DNA from: Chitinophagaceae bacterium
GTDB taxonomy: Bacteria > Bacteroidota > Bacteroidia > Chitinophagales > Chitinophagaceae
NCBI GenBank assembly: GCA_017882265.1
Contig: JADGPW010000079.1
Span: 1-49,352, forward strand
Length of the DNA stretch: 49,352 bases
Direction: 5' to 3'
Position 1 is the stretch's first letter. Every line of letters begins with the position of its first letter. This document shows positions 34,792 to 44,411 of this stretch, one piece after another. The notes under the pieces were generated by a model. It saw only the letters and a program-made list of their open reading frames with translations, did not search any database and was not told the origin of the DNA. The translations under genes and the position numbers were made by a program.

Positions 34792-35580
34792 ATGATTCAG
34801 GCTTATAACTTTCTGGCAGCGTGGCAATTGTTCCCTGAAAAAGGAATTTATGAATATGGGGAAAGACCGAAGAGTGGCATTTATAAGATCGAAGCGATCG
34901 CGGGGAAAAAGGAACTTATCATTTATCACAACTGGGTCACCCTGGAGAACCAGGCATTTGCTGCCGGTTATTCTATTAATGCAGATGGCCAACTGAACGA
35001 GTTTGACGATCCTGCACTTGCCGATCATGTCCAGGCCATTTTTCCCGACAGTATCAGTTTTGAAATTCATTTTTATAAAAAAGGTGAAATATCCCTGCAC
35101 ATAGTCCATGAGATCATGCCCAACGGGTATTTAAAAATAACCCAACAAGGGAGCAGAATGGATGGTACTGCTTATAGCAATATGGAAATGTATCATAAGC
35201 AGTTGAGCGTGTTGCCCTATTCGGCTTCTGTTTCCGGGGCTGTTATTAAGCACTCGGAAGAAGGGATGATCAAACACAAGGCGCTTACGGCCATGGAAGA
35301 ACAAACCAATATGCAGCTGGAACAGATCCGAAAACAGATCGAATTGCTGGCCCTGCAGGCGCACGAAATTCAAAAACGAAAGGAGCTCTCGGTAACTATT
35401 TATAGTGCTAAAATGTCTTTCAAACCAAATATTGGCCAGGTATACTATCTCTATGAAAAAAATGATAACAGTTTTATGCTGTCCCTGGTCTCTCCCAAAG
35501 AATGGGGCCATAGCGGGCCATTCAAACGATGTGTAGCCACCGTTCGCCTCCTGGCCGATCATACCTGGGCGGAATTATAA
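34792..35580 (+). CDS. DUF2452 protein with N-terminal lipocalin-like domain
   Basis: A 262-residue soluble protein. The C-terminal half (about 135-262) is DUF2452: LPYSASVSGAVIKHSEEG, HKALTAMEEQTNMQLEQI, QIELLALQAHEIQKRKELS, MSFKPNIGQVYYLYEKND and VRLLADHTW, the conserved end. The N-terminal half (about 1-130) is a beta-rich domain (KSGIYKIEAIAGKKELIIYH, ISFEIHFYKKGEISLHIVHEI) resembling a small lipid- or ligand-binding barrel, which is not part of the core family. Function unknown; no signal peptide. Confidence 0.85.
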   Translation: MIQAYNFLAAWQLFPEKGIYEYGERPKSGIYKIEAIAGKKELIIYHNWVTLENQAFAAGYSINADGQLNEFDDPALADHVQAIFPDSISFEIHFYKKGEISLHIVHEIMPNGYLKITQQGSRMDGTAYSNMEMYHKQLSVLPYSASVSGAVIKHSEEGMIKHKALTAMEEQTNMQLEQIRKQIELLALQAHEIQKRKELSVTIYSAKMSFKPNIGQVYYLYEKNDNSFMLSLVSPKEWGHSGPFKRCVATVRLLADHTWAEL

Positions 35581-35647
35581 AATGTCTTATTACTTTTCTT
35601 ATTTTACTAAAAGGACTTTTAATTTCAGTATTTTGGTAAAAAATTCG

Positions 35648-37861
35648 ATGAAAAGAATTTTGCTGGTATTGTTTTTACTTGAATCTGTTTCCGTTTTTGG
35701 CCAGAACCTCCCTATTGCCAATGCTAAATTCAAGACCGGTGATAATATGGCCTGGAGCCAACCTGGTTTTGATGATAGCCAATGGGTCACCCTACAAACA
35801 AACCTTCCCTGGGAAGAGCAGGGCGTTACAGACTACAATGGTTTTGCCTGGTACCGCATGCATATAAAGATCCCCTCGTCTCTAAAAGAAAAGGCTCACT
35901 GGAAAGATTCATTGCGGATCGATCTTGCAAAAATTGACGACGCGGATGAGGTATACCTGAATGGAGTCCTTATTGGGACAAAAGGGTCATTTCCCAACCA
36001 GCCCGCCGGTTATATTACGGCATGGAATGAAGAACGGGATTACCATATCAGTACAACTAACCCTGCCATCAAATGGGATATGGAAAATGTCATTGCCATA
36101 AAAGTCTATGACGGCGGGGGGCCCGGGGGAATATACGGAGGCACTCCCTTTATTAATATGATGGAATTGGTGGATGGCATCAAATTAGATTTCAGACCCA
36201 GCCAGGTAAATGCAGATAATAAACTTTCTACACCCATTGTTGTCACTAATTACATCAACCAGGCAGTAACAGGCACACTAAAAATAAAAGTTACTGATTC
36301 GGAAGCAGACAAAGTGATCTATATCAGGGATAAAGTGGTTACCATTTCCCAGGATAAAAATCTTGTTGCTGATCTTGGTCTCCCGGTTAACAAGCGCCTG
36401 GATATTGTTGCCGATTTTATTGAAAAGAGTTCGGGTAAAATAGTAAGTATCCGAAAAGTCACATTTTATATACTTACACCTCCGTCACCGGCCTCCCCGC
36501 AGATAAATGGCGCCAAAATATTTGGTATAAGACCCGGTTCTCCTTTTTTATTTAAAATTGCTGCCACGGGTGAAAAACCTTTGCAATATGCAGTTGAAGG
36601 TCTGCCCCAGGGGTTACAGGTGGATGCTAATTCGGGCATTATTACCGGAAGTATATTAAAAGCAGGTGATTATCCAATGAACATTATAGTGAAAAACAGC
36701 TTGGGTGAAGCCAAAAGAGCATTCAGGGTGGTTTGCGGTAACCTGGTAGCCCTGACACCCCCGATGGGTTGGAATAGCTGGAATTGCTGGGGTCTGAGTG
36801 TTAGTGATGAAAAACTGAAGAGCTCGGCCCAGGCTATGCTTGATAAAGGTTTGATCGATCATGGATGGACCTATATGAATATTGATGACGGTTGGGAAGC
36901 TGAAAAAAGGAATGCCAAAGGAGAGATTTCAGCGAACACCAAATTTCCCGATATGAAAGCATTGGGAAAATGGCTACACGATAAAGGGCTGAAGTTTGGG
37001 ATTTATTCCTCTCCTGGCCCCAAAACCTGTGGGGGCTACCTGGGCTCTTACAAGTTTGAAAAGCAGGATGCCCTTATTTATGCAAACTGGGGTATTGATT
37101 ACCTGAAATATGATTGGTGCAGTTATGCTGATATTGCCAAAAAAGACACCACACTGGCTATTTATCAAAAGCCATATAAAGTGATGCAAAACGCATTGCG
37201 CTCACAGAAAAGGGATATTATTTACAGCCTTTGCCAATATGGAATGAAAGACGTGTGGAAATGGGGACATGACGTAGATGCTAATTGCTGGCGAACCACG
37301 GGTGATATTACAGATAGCTGGAAAAGCTTAAGCAGTATCGGCTTTAATCAAACGGTGCAATATGCGTATGCTCAACCCGGCCGCTGGAATGACCCGGATA
37401 TGCTGATCGTGGGCGAATTAGGTTGGGGTGAGAATTTACATCCCACCCGGCTGAACCCGGATGAACAATATACACATATCAGCTTATGGTGTTTGTTGTC
37501 AGCTCCCCTGCTGATCGGTTGCGATATGAGTAAGCTGGATGATTTTACTTTGAATCTTTTAACAAATGATGAAGTGCTGGCGCTGGACCAGGACCCATCA
37601 GGTAAACAGGCGCAACCACTCATAAAAAATAAGGACTACCAGGTTTGGGTAAAGGAACTGGAAGATGGAAATAAAGCTATTGGCATTTTTAATCTCAGTG
37701 ATGAGCATAAGAAAATTACTATTAACTGGAATGAACTTGGACTACCGGATCAATGTAAATTAAGAGACTTATGGCGGCAAAAGAACCTGGGTAGTTTCAG
37801 GGGGTCCTTTACAGGCAAAGTGGTACCTCACGGAGTATTATTATTAAAAGTGTCAGATTAA
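35648..37861 (+). CDS. glycoside hydrolase family 27 alpha-galactosidase with sugar-binding and Ig-like domains
   Basis: A 737-residue secreted enzyme; ATG at 35648 gives the signal peptide [19 protein letters not shown]. An N-terminal jelly-roll domain (about 20-170) has GH2-type [11 protein letters not shown] and ADEVYLNG motifs. A beta-linker and a putative Ig domain (about 280-370, [18 protein letters not shown]) follow. The GH27 barrel (about 375-670) opens with [10 protein letters not shown]; nucleophile D489 is in YLKYDWC, acid/base D553 in TTGDITDSW, and NDPDM is present. A C-terminal beta domain ends the chain. Probably hydrolyses terminal alpha-galactose (or alpha-N-acetylgalactosamine) in glycans. 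The stop is one base before pdxJ. Confidence 0.94.
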   Translation: MKRILLVLFLLESVSVFGQNLPIANAKFKTGDNMAWSQPGFDDSQWVTLQTNLPWEEQGVTDYNGFAWYRMHIKIPSSLKEKAHWKDSLRIDLAKIDDADEVYLNGVLIGTKGSFPNQPAGYITAWNEERDYHISTTNPAIKWDMENVIAIKVYDGGGPGGIYGGTPFINMMELVDGIKLDFRPSQVNADNKLSTPIVVTNYINQAVTGTLKIKVTDSEADKVIYIRDKVVTISQDKNLVADLGLPVNKRLDIVADFIEKSSGKIVSIRKVTFYILTPPSPASPQINGAKIFGIRPGSPFLFKIAATGEKPLQYAVEGLPQGLQVDANSGIITGSILKAGDYPMNIIVKNSLGEAKRAFRVVCGNLVALTPPMGWNSWNCWGLSVSDEKLKSSAQAMLDKGLIDHGWTYMNIDDGWEAEKRNAKGEISANTKFPDMKALGKWLHDKGLKFGIYSSPGPKTCGGYLGSYKFEKQDALIYANWGIDYLKYDWCSYADIAKKDTTLAIYQKPYKVMQNALRSQKRDIIYSLCQYGMKDVWKWGHDVDANCWRTTGDITDSWKSLSSIGFNQTVQYAYAQPGRWNDPDMLIVGELGWGENLHPTRLNPDEQYTHISLWCLLSAPLLIGCDMSKLDDFTLNLLTNDEVLALDQDPSGKQAQPLIKNKDYQVWVKELEDGNKAIGIFNLSDEHKKITINWNELGLPDQCKLRDLWRQKNLGSFRGSFTGKVVPHGVLLLKVSD

Positions 37862-37862
37862 G

Positions 37863-38582
37863 ATGACTAAGCTTTCAGTCAATATCAACAAAATAGCCAC
37901 CCTGCGCAATGCAAGAGGTGGCAATAACCCTGACCTGTTAAAAGCAGCGATGGATGTGCAGCGATTTGGCGCCGATGGGATAACTGTGCACCCCCGTCCC
38001 GATGAGCGGCATATCCGGTATGAAGATGTTCGTCAAATAAAAAAGATCATTACCACCGAATTTAATATTGAAGGTAATTGCCACGAGCAAAAATTTGTGG
38101 ACCTGGTATTGGAAACTAAACCCAACCAGGTAACCCTGGTTCCGGATACCGGGGGCCAGCTCACTTCCGATCATGGCTGGGATACAGTAAAGAATAAAGA
38201 ATATCTCAGGAATATGATAAGTGTTTTCCGGGCAGCAGGCATACGTGTCAGCATCTTTGTTGATCCTGTTATCAGTATGATTGAAGGCGCTTCTGAAACC
38301 GGGACGGATCGGGTTGAACTATATACAGAAGGCTATGCTAAGCAGTATGCAGCCGGCAGTCGGCATTCGGCACTCACTCCTTACTTGGAAGCAGCAAAAA
38401 AAGCAAAGGAGCTTGGACTGGGATTGAACGCGGGGCATGATCTTGATATGTTCAATTTAAAATATTTTAAAGAAAATATTCCCTGGCTGGATGAAGTAAG
38501 CATTGGGCATGCATTAATCTGCGATGCATTGTACCTGGGATTGGAGAATGCAATCCAGTTGTACAGGCGACAGTTACTTTAA
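37863..38582 (+). CDS. pdxJ: pyridoxine 5'-phosphate synthase
   Basis: A 239-residue TIM-barrel enzyme condensing 3-amino-2-oxopropyl phosphate and 1-deoxyxylulose-5-phosphate to pyridoxine 5'-phosphate, the last ring-forming step of the DXP-dependent B6 route. Motifs: [108 protein letters not shown] and EVSIGHALI. All are complete. Start one base after the GH27 stop (TAAGATG) implies co-transcription with the alpha-galactosidase, a partner with no obvious metabolic link. Confidence 0.98.
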   Translation: MTKLSVNINKIATLRNARGGNNPDLLKAAMDVQRFGADGITVHPRPDERHIRYEDVRQIKKIITTEFNIEGNCHEQKFVDLVLETKPNQVTLVPDTGGQLTSDHGWDTVKNKEYLRNMISVFRAAGIRVSIFVDPVISMIEGASETGTDRVELYTEGYAKQYAAGSRHSALTPYLEAAKKAKELGLGLNAGHDLDMFNLKYFKENIPWLDEVSIGHALICDALYLGLENAIQLYRRQLL

Positions 38583-38595
38583 AACCTTTCGTACC

Positions 38596-38994
38596 TTGGA
38601 ACAACAGATTATACATGTAGCGCTGCTGGTTGAAGACTATGATGAAGCGATAAAGTTCTACACAGAGAAATTGGGTTTTATTTTATTGGAAGATACAGCC
38701 CAGACGGAAACAAAAAGATGGGTGTTGGTAGCTCCACCAGGTGCAAAAGAATGCTCTATATTGCTTGCGAAAGGGATCGGGACTGAACAAAGAAGCCGGA
38801 TCGGTAATCAAACCGGAGGAAGGGTATTTCTATTTTTAAAGACCGATGATTTCCGTAGAGATTATACAAACCTGCTGGAAAAAGGAATCCATTTTACACG
38901 GGAGCCCAAAAAGGAGGATTACGGAACCGTTGCTGTTTTTGAAGATCTTTATGGTAATCTTTGGGACCTGGTGGAATTTATCAATCGCCAATAA
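38596..38994 (+). CDS. VOC-family (glyoxalase/bleomycin-resistance-like) protein
   Basis: A 132-residue vicinal-oxygen-chelate protein. IIHVALLVEDYDEAIKFYTEKLGF is the first beta-alpha-beta-beta-beta unit and TVAVFEDLYGNLWDLVEF the last, with metal-ligand candidates His and Glu. A TTG at 38596 is the best start; an ATG at 38524 lies inside pdxJ and would add residues that do not resemble the family. Function unspecific: such genes cover dioxygenases, isomerases and antibiotic-binding proteins. It lies 13 bp after pdxJ and is probably transcribed with it. Confidence 0.82.
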   Translation: MEQQIIHVALLVEDYDEAIKFYTEKLGFILLEDTAQTETKRWVLVAPPGAKECSILLAKGIGTEQRSRIGNQTGGRVFLFLKTDDFRRDYTNLLEKGIHFTREPKKEDYGTVAVFEDLYGNLWDLVEFINRQ

Positions 38995-39015
38995 TTATTA
39001 ATCAAAATAATCTTT

Positions 39016-39531
39016 ATGCGTAACAAGATTCAATTTAGAGGCCTTGTAGCAGCAGGCCTGCTTATTCTATTTTTTTCCTGCAATAGCGATTCTGGGAAAA
39101 AAGATAAACCAACAACTGATAAGACCACTGCGGACACAACAAAAGCTACCCCGCCCCCGACCACTCCGCCGCCCGGTGTTGAAATGACAGCAGCCAATAA
39201 AAAATGTTTTGAGAACGATGGTTTAAAATATAAGACCTCGGTCTCCATTTTTTCATCGGAGAAAGAAGTGAGTGGTACGGTGACGAGTGAAGCCCTTGAC
39301 GATGGAACAAAACAAACTGCCGATTTCACCGGTTCGATCGCCGGTGACCAGATGACCATTACTTTTAAAGGTAGCCCGCCAGTTATAGGCGCCGCCTCCG
39401 AATGGACCAAAAAACCCTGGACAATAAAAAAAGCCGGAGGCAAAGAAACACTGCTTATTGTGTTCAACGCCAAAAACTATGATACCAATAAGTGGGAAGA
39501 AACCACTTATGAATTCACGACTTGCCATTAA
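39016..39531 (+). CDS. lipoprotein of unknown function
   Basis: A 171-residue protein. The signal GLVAAGLLILFFSC has its lipidation Cys at about residue 22, followed by a low-complexity Lys/Thr/Pro linker (about 23-55) and a small beta-rich domain (about 56-171: KCFENDGLKYKTSVSIF, EVSGTVTSEALDDGTKQTADF, WTIKKAGGKETLLIVF, YEFTTCH). The pattern of a short beta-barrel with paired Cys residues recalls small surface lipoproteins, but no family is recognised. It follows the VOC gene by 21 bp. Confidence 0.7.
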   Translation: MRNKIQFRGLVAAGLLILFFSCNSDSGKKDKPTTDKTTADTTKATPPPTTPPPGVEMTAANKKCFENDGLKYKTSVSIFSSEKEVSGTVTSEALDDGTKQTADFTGSIAGDQMTITFKGSPPVIGAASEWTKKPWTIKKAGGKETLLIVFNAKNYDTNKWEETTYEFTTCH

Positions 39532-39541
39532 GCATTAGGTA

Positions 39542-39670
39542 ATAGTGAATAGGCAATTGACAATAGGCAATATAAATTTTGTCAAATTCATTCAATTTTA
39601 TGGATTGCTGACTGCCCGACTATCCAACTGCCCGACTGCCCGATAGCCGACTGCTGACTGCCCGACTGCC
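39542..39670. repeat. AATAGGCAAT and GACTGCC short-repeat array
   Basis: AATAGGCAAT occurs twice around 39549-39572. From about 39605 a degenerate tandem array of GACTGCC(CGAC) units runs to 39670, flush against the stop codon of the CHAT gene. It is the complement of the GGCAGTC array at 43808-43865. Confidence 0.8.
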
Positions 39671-42496
39671 TTAATCTTCCATCATCACAAAGGCTCCCCA
39701 GAAATAGGGATCTTTAAATTTTGTCATCAGGTCGAGCTGGGCTTGCTTGAATGATTTTTGCCGGTCACCTGTTTTAAGCCAGTTCGCATAAAAACTGTTC
39801 ATTAATTGCTGTGTGGCAGCATCATCTACTTTCCATAAACTCATCACCAGCGACTCAGCCCCGGCCACAATAAATGCCCTTTGCAAACCATACACGCCTT
39901 CCCCGGCTTTTACTTCTCCAAGTCCGGTTTCGCAGGCACTAAGTACCACCAGGCTGGTACCACTCAGGTCCAGGTTCATAGCCTCGTAGGAAGTAATGGT
40001 TCCATTGCTGGTACTATCCAGGCTCACTGTTAAACTGTCTGACACAGATGCACCAGTCAGCAACAGTCCGGATCGAAGCAACACATTATCTTTTGCATTA
40101 TCAGCGCTCACGCCAATTGGCCAGCTTGCTTTTTCCACATCCTGCAAAAAATATCCGTGAGTAGCTATGTGCAGTACGGAAACCTTTTTGGCTGACTTTA
40201 AGTTGGATTCCGTAGCATCTTTCTGTATAAACTCAGCCACCTGGTAACCGGATGACCTGAGTACTTTATTGATCCCATCCACTTCTGTTTTCGTGGCAGG
40301 AAGTTCCGGGATCTGGGCAGAATTATAAATGGGAAACCCGATCAATGTAGCTTTTTTGCCAGGAGATGTATTCTTTTTGTTATTCACAGTGAGTAGGTCT
40401 TTCGCGTTACCCAGTAAAACAATGTCATATTGTTTGATGAGGAAATCAGCGCCGGGCTTTTTAAGCGTACATAAATTGATCTGGTTATACACCCCATCCA
40501 GGGATACATAAATTGTTTTTTTGCCCTTTGTCTCCGTTTCAAAAGGAGCCCAATAATGATCATAGGATTGTTCGTCATTGATCTTGTTTCTCATGGACAG
40601 CCGGTAAGTCTTTGAAAATTTGTTTTCCATATCAAGGCCGTTTTCCAGGATCACCAATTTTGGTTGCGGGTTATTCTTTGTCACCACCAACCCGATATAC
40701 TTTGATTGATTAGTAAGGATCTGGTCGAAGTTTCTCAACCGGATGATCTCCACCAGCGCTTCATCAGGCTTTAGTTTTTCCTGTATCTCCGTAAAATTTA
40801 TTTTTGCAGCAAAATAGAACTGGGAGAACTCCTGTGAACTTTCCGATAGTCTTTTCTCCATAGCATTTGTGGCTGCCTCAAGAGAATCGAGGTTTACACT
40901 CTGTTCTTTTAGTTCTTCTTTTGAATACACATAAAGCCTGGTCAATTCTTCTTTGCTATCGATCCAGGCCATATAATCATTTATCAATTGCTCATTACCG
41001 CTTCCCAGGATGCTTTGGCTGACTTTCCTGGTTGAACTGATCAGGAGCCCCTTGGTGGCCACCCTGTATTCAAAAAGGTCAGTAATGCTATTTTTGTTAA
41101 CCGGTTCTGCTTCCACCGCGAAATTGTAAAACCGCTGGAATCGGGGAGAAAGCATATCCCAGTACTTTGTTTTTTCTGCTTCGCTCATGGGTCCAAAATA
41201 GCGGTTGATAAAATCCAGGGTCTTTTCCATCACTTCATGGTACAGTGGGTAGGCCTTTTCGAAATCCTTTTTCTTCCAGTAAAGTATCGCAAGGTCTTCC
41301 TGCGACTGTACATACAAGGGGTGGTTGAGGTTCAGCGATTGTTCCCTTATATGTAATGCCTGTTGTAATATCGTTTCGGCTTCGTCATAGCGCGCTTTAT
41401 AGCGATAAAAATTCCCGAGATCACTTATCACTTTTGCATAGGCAGGACTGTTATCCCCCAGGCTTGATTTAAAAATAGCAGCTGATTGTTTCAGCATATC
41501 CTCTACTTTATCCTGTTTATCCATCAACAAATAAAGTGTCGCGAAATTATTAAGCAGGTTGGCATACTCCGGCTTTGTTTTATCAAAACGTTTTGCGAGG
41601 CCCTGGTAAATTTTTTCAGCCTCATCGTATTGACCCATTTGCTGGTACAAAAGAGCCAGGTTAGAGAGAAACAATGACTGGTTCTTTGTTTTGTTATTTT
41701 CAATATTTGCTACGATAGCAATGGACTCTTTCAGGACCTTTACTGCTTCTTCATAACGTCCGATTGACTGGTACAGCATCGCCTGGTTATTGAGTACGAT
41801 CGAATAAGGCATGGCTGCCAGTTGGTTATTGGTTTTTATCACCCCTATAGCGGCCTCAAAATCTTTCTCTGATTCGTTGTACTGTCCCAGGTTATAATGC
41901 AATACACCATAATTATTCAGGGAGGCAGCCACGGCCATGTTATTGCCTCCCAATTTATTTTGCCGCATGTTCAGGGCGTCTGCCGTAGCTTTTTCTGCCT
42001 GCGCAAAACGACCCATAGTTGTATACAGCAATCCCTGGTTGGCAATAGTTTTCATATAGCCAAAGTCGTTGGTGAGATAGGCTTTTTCGAAATATTTCTT
42101 AGCGGTGATGAATCTTTTTTCGGCAAAGACAAATTTCTCTGAAGCGAAAGCAGCTTGCCCCATCTCCAGGTTGAGACTGGCATTTTCTGCATCACTCAGT
42201 TCGGCATCCTTTAAAGAAGTACTGATCGTCCGGAGTTGAAGGAATTTATTACCAAACTCGCCTTTCTTCTTCAGACTGAACAAACCCGAATTATCACTGA
42301 GCAACAGCGCATAATCAAAATCGGTGGAATCAAACTGGGCCCGGTAATTCCTGACCTCATCTGAAACACTGTTTTTTACTTCGGTCCGCGCTTTGTTTTT
42401 CACATTACTAATAGCCTTATCCTTGAGGTTCTTTAGAATTTGTGCAGGGGAATGAAGGGAAAGGAAAAGCAGGAACAATCCAAACAGAATTTTCAT
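39671..42496 (-). CDS. secreted TPR-CHAT caspase-like protease
   Basis: A 941-residue exported protein. ATG at 42496 (MKILFGLFLLFLSLHSPAQ) starts a signal peptide; an ATG 12 codons upstream is less likely. A helical N-region leads to about eight TPRs (about 110-430) with repeated LxxxYxxxGxYxxA patterns, then a coiled region and the CHAT domain (about 590-941). The catalytic dyad is intact: H780 in HIATHGYF, C855 in LSACETGLGE. GEGVYGLQRAFIVAGAESLVMSLW follows. CHAT proteases cleave target proteins, but an exported one must act in the periplasm or outside. Similar genes are common in Bacteroidota, with unknown targets. It is divergent from the DUF2911 gene. Confidence 0.9.
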   Translation of the reverse strand: MKILFGLFLLFLSLHSPAQILKNLKDKAISNVKNKARTEVKNSVSDEVRNYRAQFDSTDFDYALLLSDNSGLFSLKKKGEFGNKFLQLRTISTSLKDAELSDAENASLNLEMGQAAFASEKFVFAEKRFITAKKYFEKAYLTNDFGYMKTIANQGLLYTTMGRFAQAEKATADALNMRQNKLGGNNMAVAASLNNYGVLHYNLGQYNESEKDFEAAIGVIKTNNQLAAMPYSIVLNNQAMLYQSIGRYEEAVKVLKESIAIVANIENNKTKNQSLFLSNLALLYQQMGQYDEAEKIYQGLAKRFDKTKPEYANLLNNFATLYLLMDKQDKVEDMLKQSAAIFKSSLGDNSPAYAKVISDLGNFYRYKARYDEAETILQQALHIREQSLNLNHPLYVQSQEDLAILYWKKKDFEKAYPLYHEVMEKTLDFINRYFGPMSEAEKTKYWDMLSPRFQRFYNFAVEAEPVNKNSITDLFEYRVATKGLLISSTRKVSQSILGSGNEQLINDYMAWIDSKEELTRLYVYSKEELKEQSVNLDSLEAATNAMEKRLSESSQEFSQFYFAAKINFTEIQEKLKPDEALVEIIRLRNFDQILTNQSKYIGLVVTKNNPQPKLVILENGLDMENKFSKTYRLSMRNKINDEQSYDHYWAPFETETKGKKTIYVSLDGVYNQINLCTLKKPGADFLIKQYDIVLLGNAKDLLTVNNKKNTSPGKKATLIGFPIYNSAQIPELPATKTEVDGINKVLRSSGYQVAEFIQKDATESNLKSAKKVSVLHIATHGYFLQDVEKASWPIGVSADNAKDNVLLRSGLLLTGASVSDSLTVSLDSTSNGTITSYEAMNLDLSGTSLVVLSACETGLGEVKAGEGVYGLQRAFIVAGAESLVMSLWKVDDAATQQLMNSFYANWLKTGDRQKSFKQAQLDLMTKFKDPYFWGAFVMMED

Positions 42497-42693
42497 ACCT
42501 GGTTTTTTGGATGAAGGAGGTTTATTTTTCATTTCAAGTTACGTCATAATTTGTTACTTTTTTGGGGTCATTTACCAATCCCTTTCACCTCATATCCCTG
42601 CCCGGAGCAATTCATCCATTCCATTCATCATTGGTAACAATCCTTTATTCCGGGTCATTTTTTACTTAGCTTGGTAGCACTAAAACTTCGCGT

Positions 42694-43806
42694 ATGAAAA
42701 AAACACTTTTGATCTGCTTTTTATCAGCCGCTCTTACCGGCACAGGATTCTCACAACTTACAGCCCCGCCTGATGGCGGAAATAAAAAAGCAGTAGTAGG
42801 AGAACGGATCGGTATTACCGATGTGACCATACATTATGACAGACCGGGTGTAAAAGGCCGTGAAGGAAAGATCTGGGGACAACTGATACATGTTGGTTAT
42901 AAGGACCTCGGTTTTGGAACCAGTAAAGCAGCTCCCTGGCGGGCCGGCGCTAATGAAAATACAACGATCGAATTCTCCACCGATGTAAAGATCGGGGGAC
43001 AACCCCTCCCGGCTGGCAAATACGGTTTTTTTATCGCCTATGACCCCAACGAATGCACGCTGATCTTTTCAAAAAACAGCACGAGCTGGGGTAGTTTTTT
43101 TTATGTTGATGCCGAAGATGTATTACGGGTAAAAGTAAAACCGGTTCCTTTGGATAAAAGTGTGGAGCGTTTGAAATATGAATTCATGGATCAGACAGAC
43201 AATTCGGCGACCATTGCCTTGCTTTGGGAAAAATTATCGATCCCTTTTAAAGTAGAAGTCGACCTCGACAAATTACAATTTGAATCATTCCGCAGGGAAT
43301 TGCGTGGCGAAAGAAGTTTTTCTCCGGGCTGGCAATCTTATCACCAGGCGGCAAGGTATGCGGCTGATAAAAACACGAACCTGGAAGAAGGACTGGCATG
43401 GGCTAACCGGGCCATCAACGACCCTTTTGTAGGAGAAGCTAATTTCCAAACGCTGTCTACCAAAGCCGAGATCCTATCGAAATTAGGAAGGACGGATGAA
43501 GCCGATACTATTATGAAAAAAGGATTGCCCCTGGGCACTATGCAGGAAATACACAATTATGGCCGCCAGCTAATGGCAGAGAAAAAAAATAAGGAGGCGC
43601 TTGACGTATTTAAAATGAATTATCAAAAAAACCCTGACCAGTTTACTACCTTAATGGGTCTGACCAGGGGATATTCGGCCAATGGAGATTATAAGAATGC
43701 GTTGAAATATGCCAACCTCGCCTTACTATTGGCTCCCAATGCTCAAAACAAGACGAATGTGGAGGCGATGATACAAAAACTGAAAGATGGAAAGGATGTG
43801 AATTAG
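42694..43806 (+). CDS. DUF2911 protein with C-terminal TPRs
   Basis: A 370-residue exported protein. Signal peptide about 1-20 (LTGTGFSQ). DUF2911 (about 25-175) shows VGERIGITDVTIHYDRPGVKGR, KAAPWRAGANENTTIEFSTDV, GQPLPAGKYGFFIAYDPNE and FVDAEDVLRVKVKP-type blocks. The second half (about 215-365) is helical TPR-like (AARYAADKNTNLEEGLAWANRA and following). DUF2911 proteins are widespread in Bacteroidota, periplasmic or outer-membrane, of unknown role. Ends at the terminator at 43866 with a repeat array between. Confidence 0.88.
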   Translation: MKKTLLICFLSAALTGTGFSQLTAPPDGGNKKAVVGERIGITDVTIHYDRPGVKGREGKIWGQLIHVGYKDLGFGTSKAAPWRAGANENTTIEFSTDVKIGGQPLPAGKYGFFIAYDPNECTLIFSKNSTSWGSFFYVDAEDVLRVKVKPVPLDKSVERLKYEFMDQTDNSATIALLWEKLSIPFKVEVDLDKLQFESFRRELRGERSFSPGWQSYHQAARYAADKNTNLEEGLAWANRAINDPFVGEANFQTLSTKAEILSKLGRTDEADTIMKKGLPLGTMQEIHNYGRQLMAEKKNKEALDVFKMNYQKNPDQFTTLMGLTRGYSANGDYKNALKYANLALLLAPNAQNKTNVEAMIQKLKDGKDVN

Positions 43807-43807
43807 T

Positions 43808-43865
43808 AGGCAGTCTTCAGTCTGGCAGTCTGCAGTCAGGCAGTCGGCAGTCGGTAAATGTCAGT
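43808..43865. repeat. GGCAGTC short-repeat array
   Basis: Units of (G)GCAGTC repeated with small changes directly after the DUF2911 stop codon; complementary to the array at 39605-39670. Confidence 0.8.
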
Positions 43866-43910
43866 AGTCAGTGGGCAACCTAAGTTTGGGTTGCCTGCTG
43901 ACTTTTTTTT
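43866..43910 (+). terminator. rho-independent terminator after the DUF2911 gene
   Basis: AGTCAG plus GGCAACC (from 43866) pair with GGTTGCC plus CTGACT (to 43903) around TAAGTTTG, followed by T8 to 43910. The lower stem is made of repeat-array sequence. Confidence 0.9.
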
Positions 43911-43948
43911 AATTTGGATTTCAATGTAATTTGTGTCAAATAATAATT

Positions 43949-44407
43949 ATGAAAAAATTGCTTTTTGTCATTTGTGTGTCGTTAATTTCAGTAGCTGGAT
44001 TATGCCAGACATGTGAACAGAGAGAGGCTAAACTTCTGGAAGCCATGGGAAGTTTTTCTGCCGGCCTGCTCTATAATACATATGGGACCATCGGCAGCAT
44101 CGTGGATGGATTCGCACATGATGCCTATAAAGAAGAAACGGTAAATAACCTGCTGGATGCCCAGAAAAAGTTAACGGACAATCTGGTGAAAGTATTCGAG
44201 GACCTGGAGAATGGAGGTTATCTGAAAGCCAAAGATGATATTGATTATGCCAATACGGCCATCAGTATTCTTAAAGGATTAAAAATGCAGGCCCAGTTCA
44301 TGCTGAATTATGTAAATAATAAATCACAGCAAAACCAGGATGCTTATGATGCACAACGCAATAAGAACTGGAAACAGATCAGTAAACTAATGGGATTGGA
44401 AGGCTAA
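43949..44407 (+). CDS. small secreted helical protein of unknown function
   Basis: A 152-residue protein with a signal peptide (MKKLLFVICVSLISVAGLCQ). The mature chain is helical (ETVNNLLDAQKKLTDNLVKVFEDL, DDIDYANTAISILKGLKMQAQ) and ends in a basic tail. ATG at 43949 is preferred over a TTG six codons upstream (43931), because a -7-like TAATTTG lies immediately before that TTG. No family recognised. It converges with the DUF4369-TlpA gene, 4 bp apart. Confidence 0.65.
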   Translation: MKKLLFVICVSLISVAGLCQTCEQREAKLLEAMGSFSAGLLYNTYGTIGSIVDGFAHDAYKEETVNNLLDAQKKLTDNLVKVFEDLENGGYLKAKDDIDYANTAISILKGLKMQAQFMLNYVNNKSQQNQDAYDAQRNKNWKQISKLMGLEG

Positions 44408-44411
44408 CTAT

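Noticed and set aside
39605-39670. CRISPR array
   Set aside because: Units are about 7-11 bp with no spacers of constant length and no cas genes.
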